From the NCBI RefSeq assembly GCF_036345255.1, contig NZ_CP107783.1:7929001-7993000 (forward strand): DNA of 64,000 nt, read 5' to 3'. The notes under the pieces are model-generated. The model did not search any database and had not been told where the DNA came from. It was given only the letters and a program-made list of their open reading frames with translations. The stretch comes from Streptomyces sp. NBC_00569 (GTDB lineage: Bacteria; Actinomycetota; Actinomycetes; Streptomycetales; Streptomycetaceae). The position numbers and the translations under genes were made by a program. Positions 42,746 to 52,200 of the stretch are shown piece by piece. Numbering within the stretch: position 1 is the stretch's first letter; every line of letters begins with the position of its first letter.

Positions 42746-44094
42746 CCTCCCACCCGTCTCCCACCACCGCCCTCAACGAGGCGCTGCGCGCCGCTCCTGC
42801 AGGCACCAACGTCTGGTACAGCACCTCGCACGACGAGGACACCTCGGACCTGTCGCTCGACCCCGTCGAGCAGGCGATCCGCGACATCGCGAACGGCCGG
42901 CCCGTCGTGGTCGTCGACGACGAGGACCGCGAGAACGAGGGCGACCTCGTCATCGCGGCCGAGAAGGCGACCCCCGAGGTCGTCGCCTTCATGATGAGCG
43001 AGTGCCGCGGCCTGATCTGCGCTCCCATGGAGAACGACGAGCTGGAGCGCCTCCAGCTGCCGCAGATGGTCGAGAACAACACCGAGTCGATGCGCACCGC
43101 CTTCACGGTCTCCGTCGACGCGGGCCCCGCGCACGGCGTGACCACCGGCATCTCCGCCGCCGACCGCGCCACCACGCTCCAGCTCCTGGCCGGCGGCACC
43201 GCCGAGGCCGGCGACTTCGTGCGGCCGGGCCACATCTTCCCGCTGCGCGCCAAGTCCGGCGGCGTCCTGGTCAGGAACGGCCACACCGAGGCGGCCGTCG
43301 ACCTCGCCCGGCTCGCGGGCCTGCGCCCCGCCGGCGCGATCGTCGAGATCGCGGGCGAGGACGGCACGATGCTGCGCCTGCCCGAGCTCATCCCGTTCGC
43401 CCGCAAGCACGGCCTGACGATCATCTCCATCGAGGACCTGATCGCCTACCGCCGCTCCTCCGAGCCGACGGTCCGCCGTGAGGCAGAGGTCAATCTGCCC
43501 ACCGCCTTCGGCGACTTCACGGCATACGGCTACCGCTCCACGGTCGACGGTGTCGAGCATGTCGCCCTCGTCCACGGCGAGATCGGCGACGGCGACGACG
43601 TCCTCGTGCGGGTCCACTCCGAGTGCCTCACCGGCGACGTCTTCCACTCGCTGCGCTGCGACTGCGGCCCCCAGCTGGAGGAGTCGATGCGGCGCATCAC
43701 CGAGGAGGGACGCGGCATCGTCGTCTACCTGCGCGGCCACGAAGGACGCGGCATCGGCCTGCTCTCCAAGCTGCGCGCCTACGAGCTCCAGGAGCGCGGC
43801 CGCGACACGCTGGACGCCAACCTGGAACTGGGTCTTCCGGCCGACTCGCGGGACTACGCGGCGGGCGCCCAGATCCTCGAGGACCTCGGCGTGCGCGGCC
43901 TGCGCCTGCTGACCAACAACCCCGACAAGACCGACGCGCTCCTGCGGCACGGCCTCAAGGTCGTAGCCCGCGAGTCCATGCCGGTCCAGGCGGGCGAGCA
44001 CAACCTCCGTTACCTGCGCACCAAGCGGGACCGGATGGGCCACGACCTGCCCTGGCTGGACGCCCCCGCGTCCACGACCTGCGCGAACCAGTAG
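42742..44094 (+). CDS. ribBA: Bifunctional 3,4-dihydroxy-2-butanone-4-phosphate synthase / GTP cyclohydrolase II
   Basis: 450 aa performing both entry reactions of riboflavin synthesis. The N-terminal RibB domain has [20 protein letters not shown] and [14 protein letters not shown], then [15 protein letters not shown]. The C-terminal RibA domain (from about residue 245) has [20 protein letters not shown] with zinc cysteines, and [15 protein letters not shown]. About 35 extra N-terminal residues precede the RibB domain. It overlaps ribM by ATGA. Confidence 0.96.
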   Translation: MTSHPSPTTALNEALRAAPAGTNVWYSTSHDEDTSDLSLDPVEQAIRDIANGRPVVVVDDEDRENEGDLVIAAEKATPEVVAFMMSECRGLICAPMENDELERLQLPQMVENNTESMRTAFTVSVDAGPAHGVTTGISAADRATTLQLLAGGTAEAGDFVRPGHIFPLRAKSGGVLVRNGHTEAAVDLARLAGLRPAGAIVEIAGEDGTMLRLPELIPFARKHGLTIISIEDLIAYRRSSEPTVRREAEVNLPTAFGDFTAYGYRSTVDGVEHVALVHGEIGDGDDVLVRVHSECLTGDVFHSLRCDCGPQLEESMRRITEEGRGIVVYLRGHEGRGIGLLSKLRAYELQERGRDTLDANLELGLPADSRDYAAGAQILEDLGVRGLRLLTNNPDKTDALLRHGLKVVARESMPVQAGEHNLRYLRTKRDRMGHDLPWLDAPASTTCANQ

Positions 44095-44167
44095 CCCGTA
44101 CCCCCTTCAGACGACACACGACACACAGCACACAGCACACAGCACCACACAAGCACTGAGGAGCAAC

Positions 44168-44653
44168 GTGAGTGGCAAGGGCGCACCCGAACTGTCCGTA
44201 CGCAACTGCGGTGACCTGCGCGTCGCCGTCATCGCGGCGCAGTGGCACGAGAAGGTGATGGACGGCCTCGTGGACGGCGCCCTGCGCGCCCTGCACGAGC
44301 TCGGCATCGACGAGCCGACCCTCCTTCGGGTCCCGGGCAGCTTCGAGCTCCCCGTCGTCGCCAAGGTCCTCGCGGGCCGCGGCTACGACGCGATCGTCGC
44401 CCTCGGCGTCGTCATCCGGGGCGGCACCCCGCACTTCGAGTACGTGTGTCAGGGCGTCACCATGGGGCTCACCCAGGTCTCCATCGACACCGGCGTCCCC
44501 GTCGGCTTCGGCGTGCTGACGTGTGACACCGAGGAGCAGGCCCTCGACCGCGCCGGAATCGAGGGCTCGAACGAGGACAAGGGCCACGAGGCCGTCACGG
44601 CGGCCGTCGCCACGGCGGCCACACTGCGCTCGGTCAGCGAACCCTGGCGCTGA
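44168..44653 (+). CDS. ribH: 6,7-dimethyl-8-ribityllumazine synthase
   Basis: Condenses the two RibBA-derived precursors to lumazine; forms icosahedral or pentameric shells. The 161-aa product has [48 protein letters not shown] and the catalytic-His region. GTG 44168 is preceded by GAGGAG. A deaminase/reductase gene (ribD) is not in this operon. Confidence 0.97.
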   Translation: MSGKGAPELSVRNCGDLRVAVIAAQWHEKVMDGLVDGALRALHELGIDEPTLLRVPGSFELPVVAKVLAGRGYDAIVALGVVIRGGTPHFEYVCQGVTMGLTQVSIDTGVPVGFGVLTCDTEEQALDRAGIEGSNEDKGHEAVTAAVATAATLRSVSEPWR

Positions 44654-44687
44654 GTGGCCGGGCGAACCCCGTAGTCTTAGGACCATC

Positions 44688-44960
44688 ATGGCGAACAAAA
44701 CCTTCGAAGAGCTCTTCGCCGAGCTTCAGCTCAAGGCCAAGAACGGCGACCCCGCGACGTCCCGCACCGCCGAACTGGTGGACAAGGGTGTCCATGCCAT
44801 CGGCAAGAAGGTCGTCGAGGAGGCCGCCGAAGTCTGGATGGCCGCCGAGCACGAGGGCAAGGAGGCCGCTGCCGAGGAGATCTCGCAGCTGCTGTACCAC
44901 GTCCAGGTGATGATGGTCGCCCGGGGAATCTCCCTCGACGACGTCTACGCCCACCTCTAG
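44688..44960 (+). CDS. hisE: Phosphoribosyl-ATP pyrophosphatase
   Basis: Second step of histidine synthesis. The 90-aa product has the MazG-like metal motif [18 protein letters not shown] and [16 protein letters not shown] 44688 follows AGGA. It is a stand-alone HisE, as usual in actinobacteria. It lies 34 bp after ribH and 62 bp before hisG, probably cotranscribed with both. Confidence 0.95.
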   Translation: MANKTFEELFAELQLKAKNGDPATSRTAELVDKGVHAIGKKVVEEAAEVWMAAEHEGKEAAAEEISQLLYHVQVMMVARGISLDDVYAHL

Positions 44961-45022
44961 AGCCGGCGTCAAGTTCCCACTCGCACGTCACACCCCTCCT
45001 GAACGCAAAGGAATCCGACCTC

Positions 45023-45871
45023 ATGCTGCGCATCGCCGTCCCCAACAAGGGTTCACTGTCCGGACCTGCGTCGGCGATGCTCCATGAGGCCGGATACCAG
45101 CAGCGCAAGGAGTCCAAGGAGCTCGTCCTCGTCGACCCGGTCAACGAGGTGGAGTTCTTCTACCTGCGGCCCAAGGACATCGCGATCTACGTGTCCTCGG
45201 GCAAGCTCGACATCGGCATCACCGGCGAGGACCTGCTGATCGACTCCGGCGTCAACGCCGAGGTCATCCTGCCGCTCGGCTTCGCCCGCTCCACGTTCCG
45301 CTTCGCGGCCAAGCCGGGCACCGTCTCCGGCCTCGAGGACCTCGCGGGCAAGACGATCGCCACCTCTTACGAGGGCATCGTCGGCAAGCACCTCGCCGAG
45401 TCCGGCGTCGACGCCTCCGTCGTCCACCTCGACGGCGCCGTCGAGACGGCCATCGAGCTGGGCGTCGCCCAGGTCATCGCGGACGTCGTCGAGACCGGTA
45501 CCTCCCTGCGCAACGCGGGCCTCGAGGTCTTCGGCGAGCCCATCATGAAGTCCGAGGCCGTCGTGATCCGCCGCTCCGGCGCGGCTGCCGAAGAGCCCAA
45601 GGTCCAGCAGTTCCTGCGCCGTCTCCAGGGCGTCCTGGTCGCCAGGACGTACGTGATGATGGACTACGACTGCCGCGCCGAGCACCTGGAGCAGGCCGTC
45701 GCCCTCACCCCGGGTCTCGAGTCGCCGACGGTCTCGCCCCTGCACAACGAGGGCTGGGTCGCCGTCCGTGCGATGGTCCCCGCCAAGAGCGCCCAGCGCA
45801 TCATGGACGACCTGTACGAACTCGGCGCGCGGGCCATCCTGACCACGGCCATCCACGCCTGCCGCCTCTGA
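45023..45871 (+). CDS. hisG: ATP phosphoribosyltransferase (long form)
   Basis: First, feedback-controlled step of histidine synthesis. At 282 aa it is the long, homohexameric form with its own C-terminal regulatory domain, so no HisZ is needed. The N-terminal LRIAVPNKGSLSGPASAML, DIGITGEDLL and the PRPP-binding DGAVETAIELGVAQVIADVV stretch are present. The last 75 residues (YVMMDYDCRAEHLEQAVALT) form the ACT-like histidine-binding domain. Confidence 0.96.
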   Translation: MLRIAVPNKGSLSGPASAMLHEAGYQQRKESKELVLVDPVNEVEFFYLRPKDIAIYVSSGKLDIGITGEDLLIDSGVNAEVILPLGFARSTFRFAAKPGTVSGLEDLAGKTIATSYEGIVGKHLAESGVDASVVHLDGAVETAIELGVAQVIADVVETGTSLRNAGLEVFGEPIMKSEAVVIRRSGAAAEEPKVQQFLRRLQGVLVARTYVMMDYDCRAEHLEQAVALTPGLESPTVSPLHNEGWVAVRAMVPAKSAQRIMDDLYELGARAILTTAIHACRL

Positions 45872-45882
45872 GGACCGCACCC

Positions 45883-46335
45883 ATGTCCGAAGTCCCCACG
45901 CTGCCCGTCACCTTCCGGCCGGCCCGCACCCGGGCCGTCCTGCTCGGCCTCGGCGGCGCGATGTTCGTCACTCTCACCGCCATCGCCCTCATGCTGGGCA
46001 GCCTCAACCCGGGCGACCGACTCACGTTCATCTTCACGGGGGCGCTCCTCCTCGGCGGGCTCGTCCTGCTCGCCCGGCCCAAGGTCGTGGCGGACGACGA
46101 GGGCGTCACCGTGGTGAACATCGCACGCAGCCGCCGCCTGGCCTGGGCGGAGATCGTCCAGGTCACCCTGCGGCCCGGCGACCCCTGGGTGTTCCTCAAC
46201 CTCAGCGACGGCACAAGCCTTGCGGCCATGGGCATCCAGCCCGCCATGGCCAAGGAGCGTGCCCTCGCCGACGCGCGTGCCCTGCGCGCCCTCAGCGAGG
46301 CCCGCTCCACGGCCTCCGTGGAACTTCAGGGCTGA
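45883..46335 (+). CDS. PH-domain membrane protein
   Basis: 150 aa with two adjacent membrane helices (AVLLGLGGAMFVTLTAIALM and FTGALLLGGLVLLA), followed by a bacterial PH-like domain (VADDEGVTVVNIARSRRLAW; TLRPGDPWVFLNLSDG). The type is widespread in actinobacteria and related to the mycobacterial low-molecular-weight antigen CFP-6. It starts 11 bp after hisG and probably shares its transcript. The function is unknown. Confidence 0.85.
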   Translation: MSEVPTLPVTFRPARTRAVLLGLGGAMFVTLTAIALMLGSLNPGDRLTFIFTGALLLGGLVLLARPKVVADDEGVTVVNIARSRRLAWAEIVQVTLRPGDPWVFLNLSDGTSLAAMGIQPAMAKERALADARALRALSEARSTASVELQG

Positions 46336-46337
46336 CT

Positions 46338-46354
46338 CAGGGCCGCACGCCCTG
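46338..46354 (+). terminator. Small hairpin after the PH-domain gene
   Basis: CAGGGC-CGCAC-GCCCTG (46338-46354), 2 bp after the stop; modest stability. It may end the rib-his unit. Confidence 0.5.
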
Positions 46355-46566
46355 ACGCTTCCACCCCCGTCTTGATTAATCTGGTGGCGGGGCGCGCGCA
46401 CATCGCCGCCCCGCTCCCGACCACGGGTCCGCCAGGGCCCCGGGGGTTTCCTGCTAACCGAGGAGTGACTCCCTCCGGCGATGGACGGTTCGTCCTGCAG
46501 TACATGCGCCGCCCCCTCCCGACATAGCGCGACCGAATTGCGCGTTGTGTGCGCGGAGGCGGCGGC
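46355..46566. promoter_or_regulatory. Possibly structured leader of the CBS-protein operon
   Basis: 212 bp with no gene. A possible TTGATT/TAATCT promoter-like patch is near 46371-46381. Dyads follow (GGCGGGGC with GCCCCGC; GGAGTGACTCC). GGAGG lies before the ATG at 46567. No known riboswitch class is recognised. Confidence 0.35.
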
Positions 46567-47901
46567 ATGACCATCCCTTTGTTGCTCCTCGGAGCCGCAT
46601 TCCTGCTGATCCTGGCCAACGGCTTCTTCGTGGCGGCCGAGTTCGGCCTCGTCACGGTGGAGCGCGCCGACGCCGAGAAGGCCGCGGCCGAAGGCGACCG
46701 ACGGGCCCGTACCGTCGTGAACGCCCTCAAGGAGCTGTCCTTCCAGCTCTCCGGCACCCAACTCGGCATCACCATCACCTCACTGGTCGTCGGCATGCTC
46801 GCCGAACCGGCGCTCGCCACGCTGCTCGCGGGGCCCTTCACCGCCGTCGGTGTACCGCCAGGCGCCGTCGGCGGCGTCTCCGTGGTCTTCGGCATGCTCC
46901 TGGCCTCCGCCGTGCAGATGGTGATCGGCGAGCTCGTGCCGAAGAACTGGGCGGTGTCCAAGCCGCTCCAGGTCGCCCGGTTCGTCGCGGGCCCCCAGCA
47001 CGTGTTCTCGCGCCTCTTCAGGCCCGTCATCGCGCTGCTCAACGCCGTGGCCAACCGCGCCGTACGCGCCCTGGGCGTCGAGCCCGCCGACGAGCTGGCC
47101 TCGGCCCGCACCCCCGGTGAACTCGTCTCCCTGGCCAGACACTCCGCGCAGGCGGGCACCCTGGAGCAGGACACGGCGGACCTGTTCGTCCGCACCCTGT
47201 CCCTCGGCGAGCTCACCGCCCAGCACGTCATGACGCCGCGCGTGAAGGTCAGCGCGCTCCAGTCCTCGGCGACCGCCGAGGACGTCGTCAACCTCACGCG
47301 CGCCACCGGCCTCTCCCGCTTCCCGGTCTACCGCGAGCGGATCGACGAGATCGTCGGCATGGTGCACCTCAAGGACGCCCTGGCGGTGCCCGCGCACGAG
47401 CGGCTGCGCACTCCCGTGAGCCGCATCGCCCAGGCCCCGCTGCTCGTCCCGGAGACGCTGCCGGTGCAGCCCCTCCTGGAGCGCCTGCGCAGCGAGCAGC
47501 CCATCGCCGTCGTCGTCGACGAGTACGGCGGCACGGCCGGGGTGGTCACCCTGGAGGACATCGTCGAGGAGCTCGTCGGCGAGGTCCGCGACGAGCACGA
47601 CCGCCTCGACCTGCCCGAGCTCGCGGTCGCCCCGTCCGAGGACGGCCGCCCCGCGTGGGACGCCGACGGCAGCTGCCGGGTCGACATCCTGCGCCGCATA
47701 GGACTCGACGTACCGGAAGGCCCGTACGAGACCGTCGCAGGTCTCGTCGCCGATCTGCTGGGCCGGATCCCCGCGCCCGGTGACCGGGCCGAGCTGCCCG
47801 GATGGCGGCTCGCCGTGCGTCAGGTCGACCACTACCGCGCGGAGCGCGTCCGGATCGTACGGAGCGCGGACGCCGCCCAGCTGGCGGAGGCCGCCCGATG
47901 A
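46567..47901 (+). CDS. CNNM/CorC-HlyC family protein with DUF21, CBS pair and transporter-associated domain
   Basis: 444 aa. A DUF21 membrane domain of three to four helices (LLLGAAFLLILANGFFVAAE; GITITSLVVGMLAEPAL) is followed by two CBS motifs (about residues 215-340; VMTPRVKVSAL, GLSRFPVYRERIDEIVGMVH, VVDEYGGTAGVVTLEDIVEE). A C-terminal CorC_HlyC domain completes it. The family is linked to Mg2+ or other divalent-cation efflux, not haemolysis. ATG 46567 follows GGAGG. The stop overlaps the start of a paralogue. Confidence 0.92.
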   Translation: MTIPLLLLGAAFLLILANGFFVAAEFGLVTVERADAEKAAAEGDRRARTVVNALKELSFQLSGTQLGITITSLVVGMLAEPALATLLAGPFTAVGVPPGAVGGVSVVFGMLLASAVQMVIGELVPKNWAVSKPLQVARFVAGPQHVFSRLFRPVIALLNAVANRAVRALGVEPADELASARTPGELVSLARHSAQAGTLEQDTADLFVRTLSLGELTAQHVMTPRVKVSALQSSATAEDVVNLTRATGLSRFPVYRERIDEIVGMVHLKDALAVPAHERLRTPVSRIAQAPLLVPETLPVQPLLERLRSEQPIAVVVDEYGGTAGVVTLEDIVEELVGEVRDEHDRLDLPELAVAPSEDGRPAWDADGSCRVDILRRIGLDVPEGPYETVAGLVADLLGRIPAPGDRAELPGWRLAVRQVDHYRAERVRIVRSADAAQLAEAAR

Positions 47902-48995
47902 GCGCGCTCCAACTGTTCTTCACCGTCCTCCTCGTGCTGGCCAACGGTTTCTTCGTGGGCGCCGAGTTCGCCCTCGTCTCCGTGCGCCGCAGCCAGATCG
48001 AGCCCCTGGACACCAAGCGGGCCCGGCAGGTCCTGTACGGCCTGGAGCACCTGCCGCAGATGATGGCGGCGGCCCAGTTCGGCATCACCGTCTGCTCCTT
48101 GACGCTCGGCGCGGTCGCCGAGCCGACGGTCGCCCATCTGCTGGAGCCGCTCTTCGAGGCGATGCACCTGCCCGAGGGAATGATCCACCCCCTCGGCTAC
48201 GTCATCGCGCTCGCCGCCGTCGTCAGCCTCCACCTCGTCATCGGCGAGATGATCCCGAAGAACCTCGCGATGGCGGCGCCGGAGAAGACCGCCCTCTGGT
48301 TCAGCCCCGGCCTCGTCGCCTTCGCGCGGCTGTGCCGGCCGGTCACCGTCGCCCTCGGCGCCTGTGCCCGGCTCGTGCTGAAGCTGTTCGGGGTCGAGCC
48401 GAGGGACGAGGTCGAGGCGGTCTTCACCAGCGTGCAGCTCGGCCGGCTCGTCGAGGACTCCGGACAGGCGGGGCTGCTCGAACCCGAGGCGCAGGAACGC
48501 CTGGAGGACGCCCTGGAGCTGGGCTCGCGCCCGGTCACCGACGTCCTGCTCGACCGGGCGTCCCTGGTCACGGTCGGCCCCTCGGTCACCCCCGGCCAGG
48601 TCATCGAGCTGACAGGCCGTACGGGCTACTCCCGCTTCCCGGTCTGCGCGGAGGGGGGCGCCTTCATGGGCTATCTGCATGTGAAGGACGTCCTCGACCT
48701 GATCGACTCAGCCGACCACGACCGCGCGGTGCCGCAGCAGATCTGGCGTCCCATGACGACGCTGCGCGCGGAACTCCCGCTCGACGACGCCCTGACGGTG
48801 ATGCGCCGTGCCGCGACGCATCTCGCGCAGGTCGCCGACGCCTCGGGCCGGGTCCTCGGCCTGGTCGCTCTGGAAGACGTCCTGGAGATGCTCGTCGGCG
48901 AGGTCCGTGACCCCGCGCACCGGGACGCTCAGGCGCCCGGGGCACGGGTGGCGGAGCCGCGGGCCGAGGCGCCGGAGGAGGCGCTGGCCGGCTGA
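47898..48995 (+). CDS. Second CNNM/CorC-type CBS protein, lacking the C-terminal HlyC domain
   Basis: 365 aa, paralogous to its neighbour: DUF21 domain (VLANGFFVGAEFALVSVRRS; FGITVCSLTLGAVAEPTV; LVIGEMIPKNLAMAAPEK), then a CBS pair (about residues 210-335). It ends shortly after the second CBS in a charged Ala/Pro/Glu tail, so the CorC_HlyC domain is missing. ATGA overlap with the first gene indicates co-translation, possibly as a heteromeric transporter. A strong terminator follows. Confidence 0.9.
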   Translation: MSALQLFFTVLLVLANGFFVGAEFALVSVRRSQIEPLDTKRARQVLYGLEHLPQMMAAAQFGITVCSLTLGAVAEPTVAHLLEPLFEAMHLPEGMIHPLGYVIALAAVVSLHLVIGEMIPKNLAMAAPEKTALWFSPGLVAFARLCRPVTVALGACARLVLKLFGVEPRDEVEAVFTSVQLGRLVEDSGQAGLLEPEAQERLEDALELGSRPVTDVLLDRASLVTVGPSVTPGQVIELTGRTGYSRFPVCAEGGAFMGYLHVKDVLDLIDSADHDRAVPQQIWRPMTTLRAELPLDDALTVMRRAATHLAQVADASGRVLGLVALEDVLEMLVGEVRDPAHRDAQAPGARVAEPRAEAPEEALAG

Positions 48996-49002
48996 CAGGC
49001 GT

Positions 49003-49050
49003 ACACGGCGAAGGGGCGGGTCCCGGATCGGGCCCGCCCCTTCGCCGTGT
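49003..49050. terminator. Bidirectional terminator between CBS operon and AAA gene
   Basis: Perfect 18-bp arms (49003-49020 and 49033-49050) with a 12-nt loop that can itself pair CCC with GGG. The right arm touches the stop codon of the minus-strand AAA gene. Confidence 0.85.
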
Positions 49051-50924
49051 CACATCGCGGACGGATCCTGGGGCCCGCGCCCCGAGAGCACCTCACCGTA
49101 CGCCTGCATCAGATCGGGTAGCCGCAGCGTCGACAGGTCGTCCCGCGTCGGAGTCGTCGTGTACCCCGTCAGCCGCAGGTCCCGGTAGGCACACGACTTC
49201 TCGTACAGCGTCCGCAGGAACCTTCCGTTGCCGAGCTCGTCGATCCAGCCCTGGTCGACGACGTGTCCGCTGATGGAGCGCAGCTCGTCGAGCGCCTCCT
49301 CGTCCCACATGTCCCCGTTCTCCGCGGCGAGCACCTCGCCGATCGAGGTGAGTTCGAGGGGCCGGTACGAGGGGAAGTCGACCCGCGTCGTGAAGCGCGA
49401 GGACAGTCCGGGGTTCGCCGCGAGGAGGCGGTCCATGCCCTCCGGGTAGCCCGCGAGGATCACCACGAGGTGGTCCCGGTTGTCCTCGGCGCGCTTCAGG
49501 AGGACCTGGAGCGCCTCGTCGCCGTACGCGTCGCCCTTGCCGTAGCCCGAGTTCGACAGGGCGTACGCCTCGTCGACGAAGAGGACGCCGCCGATCGCCG
49601 AGTCGATCAGCTCGTTCGCCTTCACGGCCGTCTGGCCCAGATACTCACCGACCAGGTCGGCCCGCTGGGCCTCCACGAGATGGTCGCCGCCGAGCAGCCC
49701 GAGCGCGTAGAAGACGCGGCCGAGGATACGGGCCACGGTGGTCTTGCCCGTGCCGGAGGGGCCCGAGAAGACGAAGTGCCGTTTCGGCGGTTGCACGGGA
49801 AGGCCCTGACCGGCCCGCAGACGCGCCATGTTCAACTGCGCCGAGAGCGCCTTCACCTGCCGCTTCACCGGTTCCAGGCCGACCATCCGCTCCAGCTCGG
49901 CGAGGGCCTCCTCGAGCAGTGCGGGGTCGGCGGGGCCGGCGGGCAGTTGCGGCGTGATCGGTACGACGGCCTTCTCACGGACCGCGTCGGTCTCGGCGGA
50001 CACGGCGCCGGGCGGCGGCAGATCGGGCTCGCTCACCTTCAGGTTCCGCCCGTCGCCCTCGTACAGCGGGTCCATCGACTCGGAGCCGTCCAGCACGTCC
50101 TGGCCGAGCCCGGTCATCGTGAGGGGGCTGAGGTCCGTGCCGTCGCCGAAGTCGCCGTACCCGTCGCTCTCGGCGATGGCCGCGAGGCGGGCCGAGGTGT
50201 CCATGAAGGCGGGGTCCACGCGGTGCACGGCCCGGTACAGGGGGAGCGCGGCGGCGGAGCGGCCGGTGCCCTCGTGCGCGCGGGCCAGCCAGTAGCGCAG
50301 CTCCTTGCGCTGGGGCTGCTCACTCCGGCAGCGCATCAGCGCGGCGGACAGGAGCGGCTCGGCCTGCCCGTACATCTCCAGGCGCACCCGGGCCATCCCG
50401 CCGAAGAGCCCGGCCTCGATGCCGAGCAGCCCGTCGTCGAGCAGCGGGTCCGTGTGCCGGACCAGCTGCTCCCAGTCCTTGACAAGGTAGGCGCGGCAGG
50501 CGTGGAGGAACCGCACCTGCGGATCGGCGTCCACCCGCGGCAGCGTCGCCAACGCCCCGTCCAGGTCCGGCACATGGCGCCCGTCGAGCCAGTGCGACGC
50601 GTGGGCGAGCAGCAGATCGCGCGGCCGCTCGAGCACGGGCTGCACCCACCAGCCGAGCCAGTACCAGGAGTTCAGGGTGCGCCGGTGCCGGGTGCGCTGC
50701 TCGCCGAACCGGTCGCGGTGCCGGAACATGCGCAGCAGCGCCGTCGTCGTGTCGATGCGTAACGCGTGCAGCCCCAGCCAGCCGTCGGCCATGCCGGGAT
50801 CCATCCGGACCGCGGCCCGGAACTCCTCCTCGGCCTGCGGATAGGCGCCCATGGTGTAGGCGTCCACGCCACGCACCCAGGCGAGGTCGGCCGGGCCGGG
50901 CGAGCCCTGTGTGCCGAAGTCCAT
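49050..50924 (-). CDS. CbxX/CfqX-type AAA+ ATPase with TPR-like N-terminal half
   Basis: 624 aa. The first 310 residues are helical with TPR-like repeats (GAYPQAEEEFRAAVRMDPGM; GRSAAALPLYRAVHRVDPAF). The C-terminal AAA+ domain has Walker A FSGPSGTGKTTVARILGR, Walker B GGVLFVDEAYALSN, an arginine region GLSSRFTTRVDF and a lid. The layout resembles the EccA component of type VII secretion and rubisco activase-like CbxX. No other ESX genes are adjacent. ATG 50924 follows GGGGGA; a GTG one codon earlier is also possible. Confidence 0.88.
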   Translation of the reverse strand: MDFGTQGSPGPADLAWVRGVDAYTMGAYPQAEEEFRAAVRMDPGMADGWLGLHALRIDTTTALLRMFRHRDRFGEQRTRHRRTLNSWYWLGWWVQPVLERPRDLLLAHASHWLDGRHVPDLDGALATLPRVDADPQVRFLHACRAYLVKDWEQLVRHTDPLLDDGLLGIEAGLFGGMARVRLEMYGQAEPLLSAALMRCRSEQPQRKELRYWLARAHEGTGRSAAALPLYRAVHRVDPAFMDTSARLAAIAESDGYGDFGDGTDLSPLTMTGLGQDVLDGSESMDPLYEGDGRNLKVSEPDLPPPGAVSAETDAVREKAVVPITPQLPAGPADPALLEEALAELERMVGLEPVKRQVKALSAQLNMARLRAGQGLPVQPPKRHFVFSGPSGTGKTTVARILGRVFYALGLLGGDHLVEAQRADLVGEYLGQTAVKANELIDSAIGGVLFVDEAYALSNSGYGKGDAYGDEALQVLLKRAEDNRDHLVVILAGYPEGMDRLLAANPGLSSRFTTRVDFPSYRPLELTSIGEVLAAENGDMWDEEALDELRSISGHVVDQGWIDELGNGRFLRTLYEKSCAYRDLRLTGYTTTPTRDDLSTLRLPDLMQAYGEVLSGRGPQDPSAM

Positions 50925-51357
50925 CACGTCCCCCACAAACCGTGCCCCCGTGGTGCGCCGCCGGGCCGGTGCCCGCCGGCTCCTGCGTCGAACCGATGTG
51001 CCGTGGACGGGAGTTGTCACGGTGCGGACCGCGAGCCGTCCGTAAGCCGCACCGAGAGGCATCGTACCTGCGCAGCAGTCGTCGGCCGAGGGCGCCGCAG
51101 GGCCGGATCCGAGGCGGACGGCGCAGGTGAGGGTGGGGCCTGACGGTGACCGAGGGTGAACGAATCAGGGCTCACCGCACCCCCGAAGGGAGCAACAGGG
51201 CAGAACGAAGCCCCCGATCACGGGGGAACAACCGGGGGCTTCGCGTCTGCCGGCGGCCCCGAAAGACCGCACATTCAGAACGTAAGTCCTGTACGGCCCC
51301 TCGGTCAAGCCGAGTTGAGGCACTCGCGCAAACTGGCGGAAGGGGCTTCGGAAGGGG
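50925..51357. other. Intergenic region between AAA ATPase and kinase-like gene
   Basis: 433 bp. It holds the upstream region of the AAA gene and the hairpin at 51206-51243. A 78-codon plus-strand frame at 51156-51392 has weak third-position G/C bias and no ribosome-binding site, so no gene is called. Confidence 0.5.
51206..51243 (-). terminator. Hairpin downstream of the kinase-like gene, two alternative folds
   Basis: Outer stem: 11 bp (51206-51216 with 51233-51243). A competing inner stem CCCCG-ATCA-CGGGG (51212-51225) excludes it. It lies 115 bp beyond the kinase-like stop. Confidence 0.55.
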
Positions 51358-51999
51358 TCAGCGCGCTGCCGACGGCCCTTCACGGTGAGTGACGGAAGGC
51401 GTCGAAAGTCGGGCCTCGGGAGGCATCTGACGTGCCTCGTAGCCCTCAGGACACTCGCGCACCAATGTCCGGGCGAAGGGGCGCGAGGGGTCGTCGGCGA
51501 AGTGCGCGCGCTCCGCACGGATCCAGCCGTCCCAGAACTCGCTCTGCGCCGGCCCGTCCCGTCGCCGCCCCCGTTCCCAGGACACCTCCTGAGGCGTGTC
51601 CATCCACAACAGCCCCGCCAGGAACGGCCGCACGGCGCGCCGGCCCGCGCCCACGCCCTCCATCAGAACCACCGGCGCCGGCGCCAGGGCGCGCGGCGGG
51701 CAGAAGCGCCGGGCGTTCCAGTCGTACGGCTCGTACCGGGCGCTCTCGCCTCGGGAGAGCGGATCGATGACCTGCTCACGCAGCCGCGCCGTCCAGCCGA
51801 AGAGGGCGTCGTGGCTGGCGAGATCGTCGAGGTGCAGGACGGGCGCCCGACCGAGTGCCTCGGCGAGCCCGGCGGCGAACGTCGACTTGCCGGAGCCCGC
51901 GTGGCCGTCGACGGCGATCAGCCGCACCGGGCCGCAGGAGGGCGGCAGGGCGCGCAGGGTCGCGGCGAGCCGGGGGAGCGGCATGTGCTGGAAGGTCAT
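51358..51999 (-). CDS. Uridine kinase-like P-loop protein
   Basis: 213 aa. Walker A LIAVDGHAGSGKSTFAAGLA is near residues 27-46, followed by HLDDLASHDALFGW and APAPVVLMEGVGAGRRAVRP, the layout of uridine/pantothenate kinase-type NMP kinases. The acceptor-specific residues are not obvious, so the substrate remains open. ATG 51999 is chosen; the ATG at 51984 is an alternative and Shine-Dalgarno support is weak for both. It is divergent from the C39-family gene. Confidence 0.8.
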   Translation of the reverse strand: MTFQHMPLPRLAATLRALPPSCGPVRLIAVDGHAGSGKSTFAAGLAEALGRAPVLHLDDLASHDALFGWTARLREQVIDPLSRGESARYEPYDWNARRFCPPRALAPAPVVLMEGVGAGRRAVRPFLAGLLWMDTPQEVSWERGRRRDGPAQSEFWDGWIRAERAHFADDPSRPFARTLVRECPEGYEARQMPPEARLSTPSVTHREGPSAAR

Positions 52000-52059
52000 C
52001 GCCCGCAAGGGTACGGGAGGCGCTCGTCCGGTTTCCCGCGCGCCGCCGCAGGTCATGCC

Positions 52060-52080
52060 AGTGGTACAGGCCAATATTGG
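52060..52080. promoter_or_regulatory. DasR-like (dre) element and CCAATATTGG palindrome upstream of the C39 gene
   Basis: AGTGGTACAGGCCAAT (52060-52075) matches 12 of 16 positions of the DasR consensus. It runs into the perfect palindrome CCAATATTGG (52071-52080). An outer GTGGT/ACCAC dyad spans 52061-52087. It lies 121-141 bp before the ATG. A similar ATTGGTC...ACCA string occurs at the chitinase promoter. Confidence 0.4.
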
Positions 52081-52200
52081 TCACCACGACAGGCCCGGAA
52101 ACGCTGGTGGAAGTCAGCGGGTACCGGCCATAGTTGGCGCACTGTCGTGCACCTCACCCGCCCCTTTACGGATACCTCGTCGACTGGGGGAGCCCCGCCC

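Noticed and set aside
49050..50924. Type VII secretion locus suggested by the EccA-like ATPase
   Set aside because: No EsxA/B, EccC, EccD or MycP-like genes lie nearby; the ATPase stands alone.
51156..51392. 78-codon plus-strand frame
   Set aside because: Third-position G/C is well below that of genes in the window, no proper ribosome-binding site, and it crosses a hairpin and the end of the kinase-like gene.
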